Positions 27,601-37,509 of a DNA stretch of 61,226 bases are shown in pieces. Source of the stretch: Gammaproteobacteria bacterium (lineage in GTDB: Bacteria > Pseudomonadota > Gammaproteobacteria > Eutrophobiales > Eutrophobiaceae); the NCBI GenBank assembly GCA_028281365.1, contig JANQJZ010000056.1, positions 1-61,226 of the forward strand. The letters run 5' to 3'. The position numbers were made by a program, and so were the translations under genes. The notes beneath the pieces are model-generated. The model saw only the letters and a list, made by a program, of their open reading frames with translations, was not told where the DNA came from and did no database searches. Positions within the stretch are counted from its first letter, which is position 1. Each line of letters opens with the position of its first letter.

Positions 27601-28008
27601 TCAACTATGAGCATAATAGGTTTTTGCAATAATAACCCAACAATCATCTATTTCCATAAGCGATAAACAATCCGTATACCATTCACCAAGATGTAAATCT
27701 ACAACTCTAACAGTTGCCAAAGGGCCATCTATATCTAAAGTATGGATAGACATATCATAAACTTCATTGATATCTGCAGGTACTGGTAGCGCAGCCAGCT
27801 TTGAAATAAATTCGTCAAGCGTTGCTGATTCCAACTCACCATTCCTCATACCCCACATCACTACATCTGGATGAAACACTTCTCTTAGGAGAGATTCATC
27901 ACTATAGTAAAGAGCTTGTAAATAATTATTCACAACATCAATTACTTTATATTCAGTCGATTTAGAATCATCATTCAATTCTTGACCTAATCGTGACTTG
28001 TTGTTCAT
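27601..28008 (-). CDS. NTF2-like (lumazine-binding-type) small protein
   Basis: 135 residues. VIDVVNNYLQALYYSDESLLREVFHPDVVMWG is the typical helix-strand opening of SnoaL/NTF2-like proteins (cited here by NYLQALYYSD and EVFHPDVVMW), and WYTDCLSLMEIDDCWVI the closing strands. It resembles the Lumazine_bd_2 group. These cone-shaped folds bind small molecules or act as isomerases or dehydratases; the substrate is not predictable. GGAGAATATTTT precedes the ATG. It lies between ubiX and the M20 hydrolase. Confidence 0.7.
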   Translation of the reverse strand: MNNKSRLGQELNDDSKSTEYKVIDVVNNYLQALYYSDESLLREVFHPDVVMWGMRNGELESATLDEFISKLAALPVPADINEVYDMSIHTLDIDGPLATVRVVDLHLGEWYTDCLSLMEIDDCWVIIAKTYYAHS

Positions 28009-28063
28009 AAAATATTCTCCATTATTTACTATTTAAAATGTCTATAATCTGTTCTACATAAAA

Positions 28064-28156
28064 TTAATAGAAAGCGTTACAAGTTTGGACTGCACCATAA
28101 CCAATACCGGTTATATGGGCCATATTTTCCATAAATTGAAGATGAATATCTGACAT
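28064..28156 (-). CDS. Possible 30-residue peptide
   Basis: ATG at 28156 with AAGGA about 9 bases upstream, on the same strand as its neighbours, filling the gap between the M20 gene and the NTF2-like gene. It begins MSDIHLQFMENMAHITG. No family recognised; may be a remnant or chance. Confidence 0.25.
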   Translation of the reverse strand: MSDIHLQFMENMAHITGIGYGAVQTCNAFY

Positions 28157-28169
28157 ATATAAGAATCCT

Positions 28170-29306
28170 TTAAGAAGTATTGCACCAAGATTTCATTATA
28201 TCCTTGTAAATACCGACAGCTTGTTCTATGCGAGATATATAACAATATTCATCAGATTGATGAGCAAGCTCAGGCTCGCCTGGCCCCAAAATTAGAACTG
28301 GAATATTACTATTACTAGCTGATTTAAACGCACATGCATCAGTAAAGTAATTTGCTCCGCGCGGTAAGATTTCCTGACCGACATGATGCTTACAAATATC
28401 AAAAACTTTTTGTACCCAATAATGATCTTCTTTCGTCCAGACTGCATCAAGATCGATAATCGTTGACATATTTTCTATTTCAGGCTTTAGATAATGAGTA
28501 ATTTCGTCTTTGATTTTGTTATGGTTAATGTTAGGCGTGGTTCTAATATCAACTCCTATATGAACAATATCCGGAATTGAGTTAATATTCATACCACCAT
28601 TTATAGTGCCAACATTTATTGTCGGGCCACCCAATATTTCATGTGGCGTCTCATCGAAAATGAATGTTTCCAGTTTGTTAACAATCTTTGCACCACGATA
28701 TATTGCATTAACACCTATTTCTGGCATCGAGCCATGTGCTGTCTTGCCATCAGCAAATATATCAAGCCAAAGTGCACCTTTGTGTCCAAGCAGTGGATAA
28801 TTAGCCGTAGGTTCACCAACTATAATTGCATCCACTTTGCGAAATATTTCGTTAACTTCGCAGAGGTGAAAGGCACCCTGACACCCTGTTTCTTCACTTG
28901 CAGTTATGGCTAAAATTATTCCAGGCGTTTCATCATCATTTAAATCATCGGCCAGATCCAACGCAGCACAAACGATAGCCGCAACACCTGATTTCATATC
29001 GCTCGTACCCCGACCAAAAAGTTTATCCCCAGAAATCTCGCCTGAAAAAGGATCAACAGACCACGCGGCATCGCCAAGTGGCACAGTATCAAGATGACCT
29101 GTAAAACAGATTATTTTCTCCTCGTTACCTCTGACTGTACTAGCCACAAGGCTGGTCCGTGTATCCGCAAATTCGAAATAATCTACTGAGAAACCTGCGT
29201 TTTCAAGCAAGCTTCCTATTATTCTAGTCGCCTCACATTCATTGCCTGGTGGATTTATTGTGTTTAACTGAACAAGTTTTTGGGTCAGGTCAATTACACG
29301 AATCAT
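28170..29306 (-). CDS. M20-family amidohydrolase (ArgE/DapE type)
   Basis: 378 residues. CFTGHLDTVPLGD gives the first metal His and its partner Asp; GRGTSDMKSGVAA the bridging Asp; ASEETGCQGA the catalytic Glu pair; VGEPTANYPLLGHKGALW the dimerisation domain start; and LILGPGEPELAHQSDEYC the last His ligand. Family members hydrolyse N-acyl amino acids such as acetylornithine or succinyl-diaminopimelate. Context (gcv, ubiX, deacetylase, RidA-like) suggests a catabolic amidase rather than arginine or lysine synthesis. Substrate not predictable. Confidence 0.85.
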   Translation of the reverse strand: MIRVIDLTQKLVQLNTINPPGNECEATRIIGSLLENAGFSVDYFEFADTRTSLVASTVRGNEEKIICFTGHLDTVPLGDAAWSVDPFSGEISGDKLFGRGTSDMKSGVAAIVCAALDLADDLNDDETPGIILAITASEETGCQGAFHLCEVNEIFRKVDAIIVGEPTANYPLLGHKGALWLDIFADGKTAHGSMPEIGVNAIYRGAKIVNKLETFIFDETPHEILGGPTINVGTINGGMNINSIPDIVHIGVDIRTTPNINHNKIKDEITHYLKPEIENMSTIIDLDAVWTKEDHYWVQKVFDICKHHVGQEILPRGANYFTDACAFKSASNSNIPVLILGPGEPELAHQSDEYCYISRIEQAVGIYKDIMKSWCNTS

Positions 29307-29448
29307 AATTGTATATTTTTAAAATATTGATTTAGTTATAATTATTTAAAGATCTGTAAGACATTTTCTTACCCCCCATTTCTAGATTCGGCAGGGCACT
29401 AACACTGGGCAAGGCCTTAAACTGTTCGTATCTGACTTTAATTTAGAG

Positions 29449-29477
29449 TTGCATGATAGTCAAGAATCTTTAAAATA
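29449..29477 (+). promoter_or_regulatory. Shared promoter element A (upstream of gcvHP)
   Basis: TTGCAT (29449-29454), then CAAG-AAT-CTTT starting at 29461, then an A/T-rich -10-like AAAATA (29472-29477; TAAAAT with 16-base spacing). It is the weakest -10 of the plus-strand set but aligns with element B over more than 40 bases, including a downstream TTATTTAA. Confidence 0.55.
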
Positions 29478-29558
29478 ATTAAATACTTATTTAATATAAT
29501 AATGATAATTGATACTAAATCCATGACTTGAACTAATTATTAAAGACTAAAATCAAGC

Positions 29559-29587
29559 TTGCATACTAATCAAGATTCTTTCATAAT
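29559..29587 (+). promoter_or_regulatory. Shared promoter element B (upstream of gcvHP)
   Basis: TTGCAT, 17-base spacer, CATAAT: correct sigma-70 geometry. CAAG-ATT-CTTT begins at 29571. The sequence TTCTTTCATAATATGAATCAT is shared with element C; its core TTCATAATATGAA is a palindrome around the central A. Confidence 0.7.
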
Positions 29588-29772
29588 ATGAATCATTATT
29601 TAAGTTGTTGGGAGCGCAAGTCATTGGGCTCAGGATCGCAGACACCGGAGTATACAATCATCCAGTTCGATCCAGGGTGATTCGTACAACAGACTTAGAA
29701 TTTGTCAAATAATCAACTTGGCAAAAGCAAACAAGATAATGCTCCAAATTCTAATACGAGGAAAGAGAACAT

Positions 29773-29910
29773 ATGACGGGGCCAACTATTAATATTGGAG
29801 CGTTAAATTATTATCTAATAGTAAAAGACCAAAAGACTGATTTTTTTCTTGCCAATAAGCTTTTGGCGTTTCTTGCTTGTATCTCCTCGGCAGATAGTAT
29901 CTTGACATGA
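29773..29910 (+). CDS. Unrecognised 45-residue open frame ahead of gcvH
   Basis: ATG at 29773 preceded by GAGGAAAGAGAAC, a good ribosome site. The peptide begins MTGPTINIGALNYYLIV and ends CISSADSILT. It ends 38 bases before gcvH, downstream of elements A and B, so it would be the first frame of the gcvHP transcript. It could be a leader peptide, a small protein or a remnant. No family recognised. Confidence 0.4.
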   Translation: MTGPTINIGALNYYLIVKDQKTDFFLANKLLAFLACISSADSILT

Positions 29911-29948
29911 ACCAATTGCCTTTGAATTAGCTAGAAAGGATACGATAA

Positions 29949-30323
29949 ATGAACACTGATAAGTTTACCGAAGAGCATGAGTGGGTACGGCTAGAAGATA
30001 ACGATATTGTCATAGTTGGTATCACTGATTATGCTCAGGATCAACTGGGTGATATCGTCTATGTTGACTTGCCTGAGCTTAATATAGTAATTAGTCAGAA
30101 TGCAGAGATATCCACTATTGATTCAACGAAGTCTGCTAGCGAAATAAAATCTCCTGTATCGGGTAAGGTAATAGAAATTAACGAGCAGTTGCTCGAAGAT
30201 CCTTCTCTTATCAATAAAGACCCTGCTGGCGCGGGCTGGTTCTTTAAAGTACAGCTATCCAATCCTGATGAGCTCGACCAACTTATGGATGAAGAAGCTT
30301 ATCAAGCCTTTGTATCGAATTAA
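29949..30323 (+). CDS. gcvH: GcvH, lipoyl carrier of the glycine cleavage system
   Basis: 124 residues, normal length. [11 protein letters not shown] is the family start, [19 protein letters not shown] the central fold, and Lys61 in [12 protein letters not shown] is the lipoylation site (the more usual form is ESVKAASD). GAGWFFKVQ closes the domain. It shuttles the aminomethyl group between GcvP, GcvT and Lpd. SD AGAAAGGATACGATAA precedes the ATG. It is followed after 46 bases by gcvP. Confidence 0.96.
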   Translation: MNTDKFTEEHEWVRLEDNDIVIVGITDYAQDQLGDIVYVDLPELNIVISQNAEISTIDSTKSASEIKSPVSGKVIEINEQLLEDPSLINKDPAGAGWFFKVQLSNPDELDQLMDEEAYQAFVSN

Positions 30324-30369
30324 AAATCAATATGACTATGCCAAGAGTTATTATAAAAGGAAAAACACT

Positions 30370-33306
30370 ATGACTCACGCCAGCGCGTCTTTGAGTATCC
30401 TTGAACAACACGATGATTTCATCCGCAGGCACGTCGGTCCTGGCAAAGAAGAACAAAGTGAAATGCTTTCTGTATTAGAATGTTCAACATTGGATGAACT
30501 GATCCAACGTGTAGTTCCTTCAGATATACGTTCTGACAAGCTCTTGGATCTGGATGAAGCCCGGACAGAAACCGAGATTATTACTGAACTCAAATCAATA
30601 GCAGCAAAAAATCAGATATTTAAATCTTATATCGGTATGGGTTATTATGGTACATATACACCAGCCGTTATCCAACGAAACTTGCTAGAGAACCCGGCCT
30701 GGTACACATCCTATACACCTTACCAAGCTGAAATCTCGCAGGGAAGATTGGAGGCATTGCTCAATTTTCAGACAATGATCACAAGTATGACTGGCCTACA
30801 ATTGGCTAATGCTTCGTTGCTTGACGAAGCAACTGCAGCTGCAGAAGCAATGACTCTTTGCAAGAGTCAAAATAAACATAACAAAAGCAATATCTTCTTT
30901 ATGGCGAAAGATTGTCACCCACAAACTATCGACGTTGTTAAAGGACGGGCTAAACCATTAGACATAAAGATTGTTATAGGCGATCCACTGTGCGACCCAG
31001 TAATACATGACTGTTTTGGGATGCTGTTACAGTATCCAGGTACATACGGAGATATAAACGATTACCGTGAATTGATCGATGCCGCTCGAAAAAACCATAC
31101 AATGACGGTGATGGCAGCTGACCTGCTTGCACTTACCCTGCTTACACCCCCCGGGGAGTTGGGAGCGGATGTAGCTATTGGCAGTACTCAGCGATTCGGT
31201 GTACCACTGTTTTTTGGGGGCCCTCATGCTGCCTACATAGCTACCCATGAATCCCACAAACGTGCTTTGCCAGGCCGTCTGGTAGGTGTATCTGTTGACT
31301 CCCATGGTGAACCAGCGTATCGGCTCGCATTACAAAGCAGAGAGCAACATATTCGCCGTGAAGGGGCGACTAGTAATATATGCACTGCCCAGGCACTGCT
31401 TGCTATTATAGCCTCCATGTATGCGATTTATCACGGACGTGAAGGTCTGCAGACTATTGCGAAACGAATTAATCGGCTAACCTCTATTCTAGCTACTGGT
31501 TTAGATAAACTAGGCTGGCAAGTACTTACAGATGTTTATTTCGATACTATTACTGTAGATACTGGGACCAGTACATCGTCAATTCATTCAATTGCTCGTG
31601 AACATCAAATCAATTTACGTTATGTAAATTCAAATGTCATCGGCATATCTCTGGATGAAACTACTAGCCGTGAAGACGTAGAGAAATTACTTTCAGTATT
31701 TTCCTCTGGTCTCGACATTCCGAAAATCGAACAACTTGATAACGAATGTAACAATGCTATCCCTGACTCATTGCAAAGGAGCTGTGATTACCTTACCCAT
31801 CCAGTTTTTAACAACCATTGTTCAGAAACCAAGATACTGCGTTATATGAGGCAATTGGCTGACCGGGACATAGCTTTGGACAGATCGATGATTCCTCTTG
31901 GTTCCTGCACGATGAAACTTAATGCTACTACAGAAATGTTGCCGGTATCTTGGGAAGCGTTTAATAATATCCATCCATTTGCACCGGCAGATCAAACTGA
32001 AGGTTATCAACATCTGATTGCCGATCTGGAACGTATGCTTTGTACTATCACCGGATATGATGCTGTGTCCTTGCAACCGAATTCAGGTGCACAAGGCGAG
32101 TACGCTGGTTTGCTAGCTATTTGTAACTACCACAAGAGTCGCGGCGAAGGTCATCGTAATATCTGCCTCATCCCCAGCTCCGCCCATGGTACTAACCCGG
32201 CATCAGCACATATGGCCGGTTTGAATGTGGTGGTTGTTTCCTGTGATGATCAGGATGGAACCGTGGATGTGAATGACCTCCGTATCAAAGCAGAAAAGTA
32301 TTCAGAAAATCTAGCGGCATTAATGATTACCTATCCTTCTACCGCCGGTGTATACGGAACAGCAATTCGCGAGATATGCGACATTATCCACGAACATGGT
32401 GGACAAGTTTACATTGATGGTGCGAATCTCAATGCCATGATAGGACTGTGTAAGCCTGGAGAGTTTGGAGGTGACGTTTCGCATCTAAACCTACACAAAA
32501 CATTCTGTATACCTCATGGTGGCGGTGGTCCTGGTGTTGGTCCGATCACAGTTGCTAAACATTTAGCACCATTCCTGCCAAGCCATCGTATTTTAGATGA
32601 AAAGCAAATAACAAATGGTGTTATGCCAGTCGCTGCGGCGCCTTGGGGCAGTGCAGGCATACTACCGATCACATGGACATACATCCGTTTGATGGGACGC
32701 AAAGGACTTAACTATGCTTCATGCATTGCCATATTAAATGCCAACTATGTGTTGAAGCGTCTCGAACCGCATTACCCAATACTTTACACTGGTGCCGAAG
32801 GTCTTGTTGCACATGAGGGTATCATTGACCTTCGCCCTATAAAGAAAGCCTCTGGCATTACTGCTGAAGATATAGCTAAACGACTCATCGATTATGGTTT
32901 CCATGCACCGACCATGTCTTTTCCAGTCCCAGGAACGTTTATGATCGAGCCAACTGAAAGCGAATCGAAGCTTGAGCTTGACCGATTCTGTGATGCCATG
33001 ATCACTATACGTGATGAAATCCGTGCAGTGGAAAATAATAAAATCGATCCCGTGGATAACCCGCTTCAAAATGCGCCTCATACCATCACCGATCTTACAC
33101 GCAAATGGCAACATCCATATACCCGCGAACAAGCTGTCTTTCCAATGGCCTCGTTGCGTAAGAATAAATATTGGTCTCCTGTTGGACGTATTGATAACGC
33201 CCAAGGTGACCGCCAATTATTCTGTACTTGCCCACCCATAAGTAGTTATGAAGCGGATAAGGACTCAATAAAAACTGTACCAAAATATACTGTAGTAAAT
33301 GCATAA
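30370..33306 (+). CDS. gcvP: GcvP, glycine decarboxylase (P-protein)
   Basis: 978 residues from the ATG at 30370, chosen for the AAAGGA upstream and because family members begin near [10 protein letters not shown]. It is a single-chain P-protein holding both halves that some organisms encode separately. [37 protein letters not shown], and the PLP lysine motif [18 protein letters not shown] are visible. It decarboxylates glycine and loads the aminomethyl group on GcvH. A gap of 374 bases separates it from gcvT. Confidence 0.96.
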   Translation: MTHASASLSILEQHDDFIRRHVGPGKEEQSEMLSVLECSTLDELIQRVVPSDIRSDKLLDLDEARTETEIITELKSIAAKNQIFKSYIGMGYYGTYTPAVIQRNLLENPAWYTSYTPYQAEISQGRLEALLNFQTMITSMTGLQLANASLLDEATAAAEAMTLCKSQNKHNKSNIFFMAKDCHPQTIDVVKGRAKPLDIKIVIGDPLCDPVIHDCFGMLLQYPGTYGDINDYRELIDAARKNHTMTVMAADLLALTLLTPPGELGADVAIGSTQRFGVPLFFGGPHAAYIATHESHKRALPGRLVGVSVDSHGEPAYRLALQSREQHIRREGATSNICTAQALLAIIASMYAIYHGREGLQTIAKRINRLTSILATGLDKLGWQVLTDVYFDTITVDTGTSTSSIHSIAREHQINLRYVNSNVIGISLDETTSREDVEKLLSVFSSGLDIPKIEQLDNECNNAIPDSLQRSCDYLTHPVFNNHCSETKILRYMRQLADRDIALDRSMIPLGSCTMKLNATTEMLPVSWEAFNNIHPFAPADQTEGYQHLIADLERMLCTITGYDAVSLQPNSGAQGEYAGLLAICNYHKSRGEGHRNICLIPSSAHGTNPASAHMAGLNVVVVSCDDQDGTVDVNDLRIKAEKYSENLAALMITYPSTAGVYGTAIREICDIIHEHGGQVYIDGANLNAMIGLCKPGEFGGDVSHLNLHKTFCIPHGGGGPGVGPITVAKHLAPFLPSHRILDEKQITNGVMPVAAAPWGSAGILPITWTYIRLMGRKGLNYASCIAILNANYVLKRLEPHYPILYTGAEGLVAHEGIIDLRPIKKASGITAEDIAKRLIDYGFHAPTMSFPVPGTFMIEPTESESKLELDRFCDAMITIRDEIRAVENNKIDPVDNPLQNAPHTITDLTRKWQHPYTREQAVFPMASLRKNKYWSPVGRIDNAQGDRQLFCTCPPISSYEADKDSIKTVPKYTVVNA

Positions 33307-33680
33307 CAAAAGAAATCCCTTGTCTTAATTAAGCCAAGAGTTGTAATTAGCATTTATCTTTTTTCTAAAACTAATTCTGGAGTGATACATTAAAAATAAC
33401 TTTCAGGAAAACTCAATAAAGATGTCTGTCCTATTCCAATTAATCAGTACTAGTTTACATTGCTGTAAAGACACGTGAACCAGCATTTTTAGACTAAAAA
33501 AATTCTTACACTTTAAAGGTTAGAACTCATAACAATTTATTTTGGATATTGAATGTATTAAAAACGTGTGTGAGTCTGATAACAATATAAATTACAAGGC
33601 ATATTCCAAAAACTTAAGCCATCAGCGTTATTGAAGACTGACTTAGTTAAAATTCTATAAAGCTAAATAAGAGATCATAT
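33307..33680. other. Intergenic region gcvP / gcvT
   Basis: 374 AT-rich bases between two plus-strand genes. I see no gene, no clear terminator and no copy of the shared promoter element. gcvT may have its own promoter here. Confidence 0.5.
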
Positions 33681-34814
33681 ATGAACGACGATAAAAAAGA
33701 ATTAAACCTTGCCCAAACACCACTGAATAATTTGCATAAAGAGCTGGGAGCAACGATGGTGGAATTTGCAGGTTATGAAATGCCAATGTCTTATCCTACA
33801 GGTGTTCTCCACGAACATCAGCATACGCGTGACCAAGCAAGCTTATTTGATGTTTCTCACATGGGTCAAGTTAAACTTACAGGCAAAAATGCAGCGGTTG
33901 CACTAGAGACTCTATTGCCTGGTAACATTGTTGGTTTAAAGCCATTTCACCAGAGATATTCAGTCTTCACAAACGACCTAGGTGGAATATTGGATGATCT
34001 TATAGTTACTAATATAGATGATCATCTTTTATTGGTCTTTAATGCTGCATGTAAAAAACAAATTATCAATCATTTAAGAAAACAACTATCTGGAAGTAAA
34101 TGTTCTATTGAAGTACTTGAAGATCATGCATTACTAGCCCTGCAAGGTCCTGCTGCTCATTTGGTACTTTCCCGCTTTATCCCAGATGTAACAACATTAA
34201 AATTCATGCGTGCTGCCTGGATGAATATCGATGATACCCGTTGTCTTATAACTAGATGCGGTTATACCGGTGAAGATGGTTTCGAGATATTGGTACCAGC
34301 TGATCGTGCTTTGAAAATTACACTTCTCTTGCTAGACCAAACTGAAGTTGCGCCGGCAGGGTTGGGGGCTAGAGATACTTTACGTTTGGAAGCGGGATTT
34401 TGTTTATATGGACAGGACATTGACACAACCACCACTCCAATAGAAGCGAGTCTAGAATGGACCGTATCAAAGGTTCGCCGGCTTGGAGGTGATCGTCCTG
34501 GCGGCTATCCGGGCGCGAAAATCATTAATAAGCAACTCACTGAGGGTATTACGCGCAAACTAGTAGGTTTTAGTCCTCAAAGTAAATCACCAGTACGAAA
34601 GGGGACGAAAATCCTTGATTCAAATAAGCAAGTGGTTGGTCACGTGACAAGTGGTGGTTTCGGACCTACTCTCGGTCTACCACTAGCTATGGGGTATGTG
34701 GATTCAACATCTGCATATGAGTCCAACGAACTTACTGCAACCTTGCGAGGGAAACCAATATCAATGATAGTAACATTCCCACCTTTTGTACCCCATAGGT
34801 ATTACTACGGTTAA
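33681..34814 (+). CDS. gcvT: GcvT, aminomethyltransferase (T-protein)
   Basis: 377 residues. LHKELGATMVEFAGYEMPMSYP is the usual N terminus (seen as FAGYEMPMSYP), SLFDVSHMGQVKLTG follows, TRCGYTGEDGFEI gives the folate-binding region, and GLGARDTLRLEAGFCLYG the conserved Asp/Arg motif. SDGG-type C terminus appears as TSGGFGPTLGLPLAMGYV. It moves the aminomethyl carbon to THF, giving methylene-THF and ammonia. Encoded after gcvHP in the same direction. Confidence 0.95.
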   Translation: MNDDKKELNLAQTPLNNLHKELGATMVEFAGYEMPMSYPTGVLHEHQHTRDQASLFDVSHMGQVKLTGKNAAVALETLLPGNIVGLKPFHQRYSVFTNDLGGILDDLIVTNIDDHLLLVFNAACKKQIINHLRKQLSGSKCSIEVLEDHALLALQGPAAHLVLSRFIPDVTTLKFMRAAWMNIDDTRCLITRCGYTGEDGFEILVPADRALKITLLLLDQTEVAPAGLGARDTLRLEAGFCLYGQDIDTTTTPIEASLEWTVSKVRRLGGDRPGGYPGAKIINKQLTEGITRKLVGFSPQSKSPVRKGTKILDSNKQVVGHVTSGGFGPTLGLPLAMGYVDSTSAYESNELTATLRGKPISMIVTFPPFVPHRYYYG

Positions 34815-34975
34815 TCTTCACAGTATTGGAGGCAATAACGTATAACTATTGTGTCAATCGTGGCAAAACCATGATTATAGATGAAAAGATTACAGTCCAT
34901 TTATAAGCTCTGCGACATGTTGACCGTCGGTCTGTATCTACAATCAGGCAAGTATTCCCTATTGTTGAATGTGTA

Positions 34976-35644
34976 TCAGAATGTAGGTGGAGTATTGATC
35001 CAAATTATACGCGTCTCTGTTTTACCTGGATTACGATAACCATGTAATAAATCCGATGGGAAAAAGAAACTATCTCCAGAATTTAAATGATAAGTTTTAT
35101 CTTCAACGATAAGCTCCAATTCACCTTCAAGGATATAACCGACCTCTTCACCCGTATGTGTAATACACCCTTCGCTGCCCCCACCGGGAGTGACAATATG
35201 AATTGCACCTGATAAAAGTTGACTCTCTGGATATGGTACGAGCCATTCCAGTTTAACACCTACATTCTTACGCAGATTGTTTGTACCCGTCGGGATAAGG
35301 TGGCGCTCTCCTTCACGCATGACAATCCGATCATTATTGTCCGGCAATGAAAACAAAGATCCTATTGAAGTATCCAGATGGGCTAAGATTCTATGTAACA
35401 TACGCAAAGAGGGTTGCACTTTATTATTTTCGATCTTGGATAAAAGACTTTCGGAACAATTTACCATTTCAGCAAGTTCCCGTAATCTTAATCCACGAAC
35501 AAGACGTGCATGTCGTAGGTGTAAACCTATATTGAGATATTTTTGATCCTCATCCGTAACATGAGTAGAATTATCGTTCGTATTCTTCCTCATGCTTTTT
35601 TTCGCCGCTTTTTTACTGGGTTTTTTCTTGCTCACACTTTTCAT
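34976..35644 (-). CDS. XRE-family regulator with C-terminal cupin domain
   Basis: 222 residues. A Lys-rich N terminus (KKKPSKKAAKKSMRK) precedes an HTH_3 domain at about 38-92 (LRHARLVRGLRLRELAEMV, SESLLSKIENNKVQPSL). A cupin_2 domain at about 145-220 has GSEGCITHTGEEVGYILEGELEL and GDSFFFPSDLLHGYRNPG, so the metal-ligand histidines are partly kept. Such regulators sense small molecules, often amines or amino acids, and control nearby catabolic genes. It is the best local candidate regulator for the gcv/catabolic region and the shared promoter elements, an inference only. Confidence 0.88.
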   Translation of the reverse strand: MKSVSKKKPSKKAAKKSMRKNTNDNSTHVTDEDQKYLNIGLHLRHARLVRGLRLRELAEMVNCSESLLSKIENNKVQPSLRMLHRILAHLDTSIGSLFSLPDNNDRIVMREGERHLIPTGTNNLRKNVGVKLEWLVPYPESQLLSGAIHIVTPGGGSEGCITHTGEEVGYILEGELELIVEDKTYHLNSGDSFFFPSDLLHGYRNPGKTETRIIWINTPPTF

Positions 35645-35994
35645 GTTTATATCTTTTAACCTTAATCTATGCCTGAATATCTCTCATGTAATTATCGTGC
35701 ATGTATAAATATTAAAATAAAAATATCTAAACTTAATAAAAACCTCAAGATAATGTTATATCGATCTAACATTATTATCTAACTATTTTGACGAATTATA
35801 GTGTTTATAACCAAGTAATACGCCACAAATAAGACGCGATAATATAGATTACAAGCTATATAGTTTCTTAATATCTTCTATGTATATATAAGGATAAAGC
35901 GATCAACTTTATAGATAATTTAAATGTTGAGTAGACTTTTTACTCATTAAAAATTGTCCTCCCCCATGCCCTAAAATGCATCTTCTAAACACTA
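35645..35994. other. Intergenic region cobW-like gene / XRE gene
   Basis: 350 very AT-rich bases between the end of the CobW-like gene and the XRE gene start, both minus strand. It should hold the XRE promoter. I see no gene and no copy of the shared element. Confidence 0.5.
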
Positions 35995-37137
35995 TTAACC
36001 CTTGATCCATGCAGGCGCACTTGGTCGTCGTATAGGCCGCCCACCTATTGAGCGTCCTGCACCGATGGGAATTTCCAATGAAGCTTTCCACTCCGAAGTT
36101 TGCTTACCCAACTTATTAAAGTTATCAAAAGAACTGCACACTAGCTCTGACGACAAGCCCTGCACGATAAAAACTAATCGTGAACGTCGTTTTTGTTCAG
36201 GCCATTTTTTCATGTGTACTGGGGGATGCACCACATGCTGAACACCATGTATGGCTATTGGTGCATCAGTCCCGGCAACATTTAATATGCCCTTCACCCG
36301 CAGTATGCGATCGCCATGTGCGTGTAGCAACATCGTCAACCAGATACCAAATACAGTCCAATCTAATTCATGCTCAAATTCCCAAGAGAAAGAACGAAAT
36401 TTTTCGATATGCGAATCATGGACAGAATTTATTTTTGCACCATCGAATGGTTGTTTGACACCTTCAGTCATATCAAGCCAGTCATTAATGGAGTCCGGAT
36501 CAGGTGATGGATCATAATGAATATCTCTCAGTAACTCGTTCGGTGCTATTCCCCCAATGTCTGAGCGTATAATAGTGACCGACTGGTTTATCCGACGAAT
36601 CGTTGTCTCTACTGCTTCAATCTGTTCGATACCAGCAAGATCACATTTTGTAACCACTGCCTTGTTTGCATAGATGATCTGCCGGACAGACTCACTATAG
36701 CGATCCAATGTTTGTAAACCTGCAATAGCATCGACAGTAGCGATGACTCCACAGAATTCAAACATCTGGGTAATACGTGGATCAGATCTAAGGGTACTCA
36801 ACACGGGAACAGGATCGGCCAGACCACTGGTCTCTATAACCAGACGCGAAAATGGCTTAATACGCCCTTCGCGGCGCAAGTCAACTAAACGACGGATAGA
36901 ACTGGCTAGATCTTCACGGATTGTGCAGCAAATACAACCACCTTCCAACACAACAGTTTCTTCTTCACTTGTCTCCACCAGTTCATGATCCAAACCAACC
37001 TCACCAAACTCATTAACCAATACGACCGTATTGGCAAATTCATGATGGCGCAGAAAATGGTGCAGCAGTGAAGTCTTGCCGCTACCGAGAAACCCGGTGA
37101 ACACATATAAAGGTAACAAACTTTCAGACATTGGCAT
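35995..37137 (-). CDS. CobW/COG0523-family GTPase
   Basis: 380 residues from the ATG at 37137, supported by GGCGGA 9 bases upstream; an earlier in-frame start would overlap the preceding gene. Walker A is GFLGSGKTSLL, the metal motif is GGCICCTIR (C-x-C-C), and guanine specificity is seen in VVTKCDLAG. A CobW C-terminal domain follows. COG0523 proteins are metal chaperones or insertases for zinc or other metalloenzymes. The next genes upstream encode a Cys-containing small protein and a metal-dependent deacetylase, likely clients or partners. Confidence 0.9.
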   Translation of the reverse strand: MPMSESLLPLYVFTGFLGSGKTSLLHHFLRHHEFANTVVLVNEFGEVGLDHELVETSEEETVVLEGGCICCTIREDLASSIRRLVDLRREGRIKPFSRLVIETSGLADPVPVLSTLRSDPRITQMFEFCGVIATVDAIAGLQTLDRYSESVRQIIYANKAVVTKCDLAGIEQIEAVETTIRRINQSVTIIRSDIGGIAPNELLRDIHYDPSPDPDSINDWLDMTEGVKQPFDGAKINSVHDSHIEKFRSFSWEFEHELDWTVFGIWLTMLLHAHGDRILRVKGILNVAGTDAPIAIHGVQHVVHPPVHMKKWPEQKRRSRLVFIVQGLSSELVCSSFDNFNKLGKQTSEWKASLEIPIGAGRSIGGRPIRRPSAPAWIKG

Positions 37138-37138
37138 G

Positions 37139-37462
37139 CTAATTTCCGCCAGAAAGATGTTCAATTAATTGCGAGTCGAGAGGATCACACGGGCTGCCTA
37201 ATAGTTCTTCGGCAACGGCCCAGATACTACTCAATTGATAGACTTCTTTAGATTGTCCTGCTTCGTTAACCAACAAATAAGACGAGCCACCCCAGTCCTT
37301 AAGTTCCAGGCCATAATGATCAAACAAGGGTTTGAGTAATGTTACCCGACGATTGCGTTCCAAACGACGGGTAACTTTATTCCCCTTCCAGCTAAACTCG
37401 GAACGCCCTGTCATATCTGTCCAATGGTTACTACTTCCCAGCACAGAGCAAAGCGCACACAT
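37139..37462 (-). CDS. Conserved small Cys-containing protein paired with CobW
   Basis: 107 residues starting MCALCSVLGSSNHWTD, with a C-x2-C at residues 2-5, then a basic central helix (RRLERNRRVTLLKPLF), the segment YGLELKDWGGSSYLLVN and a C-terminal CDPLDSQLIEHL. I recall similar small proteins beside CobW genes in alphaproteobacterial catabolic loci, but no function is known to me. It ends 1 base before the cobW ATG, so the two are probably coupled. The Cys pair suggests metal binding. Confidence 0.6.
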   Translation of the reverse strand: MCALCSVLGSSNHWTDMTGRSEFSWKGNKVTRRLERNRRVTLLKPLFDHYGLELKDWGGSSYLLVNEAGQSKEVYQLSSIWAVAEELLGSPCDPLDSQLIEHLSGGN

Positions 37463-37509
37463 GAGACTTATAAACCCCTATTCATATAGTATATTCTCAA
37501 AATAATACT

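Larger units (their letters stand above)
29307..29948. other. Divergent intergenic region M20 gene / gcvH
   Basis: 642 bases. It holds two promoter-like elements of the shared family (29449 and 29559), a hairpin-capable stretch (ATCATCC pairing with GGGTGAT around 29658-29683) and a 45-codon frame with a good SD at 29773. The two elements are exactly 110 bases apart. A canonical glycine riboswitch was looked for and not seen. Confidence 0.6.

Noticed and set aside
29307-29948. Glycine riboswitch upstream of gcvHP
   Set aside because: The conserved tandem aptamer sequences were not found; only a short hairpin and the promoter elements are visible.
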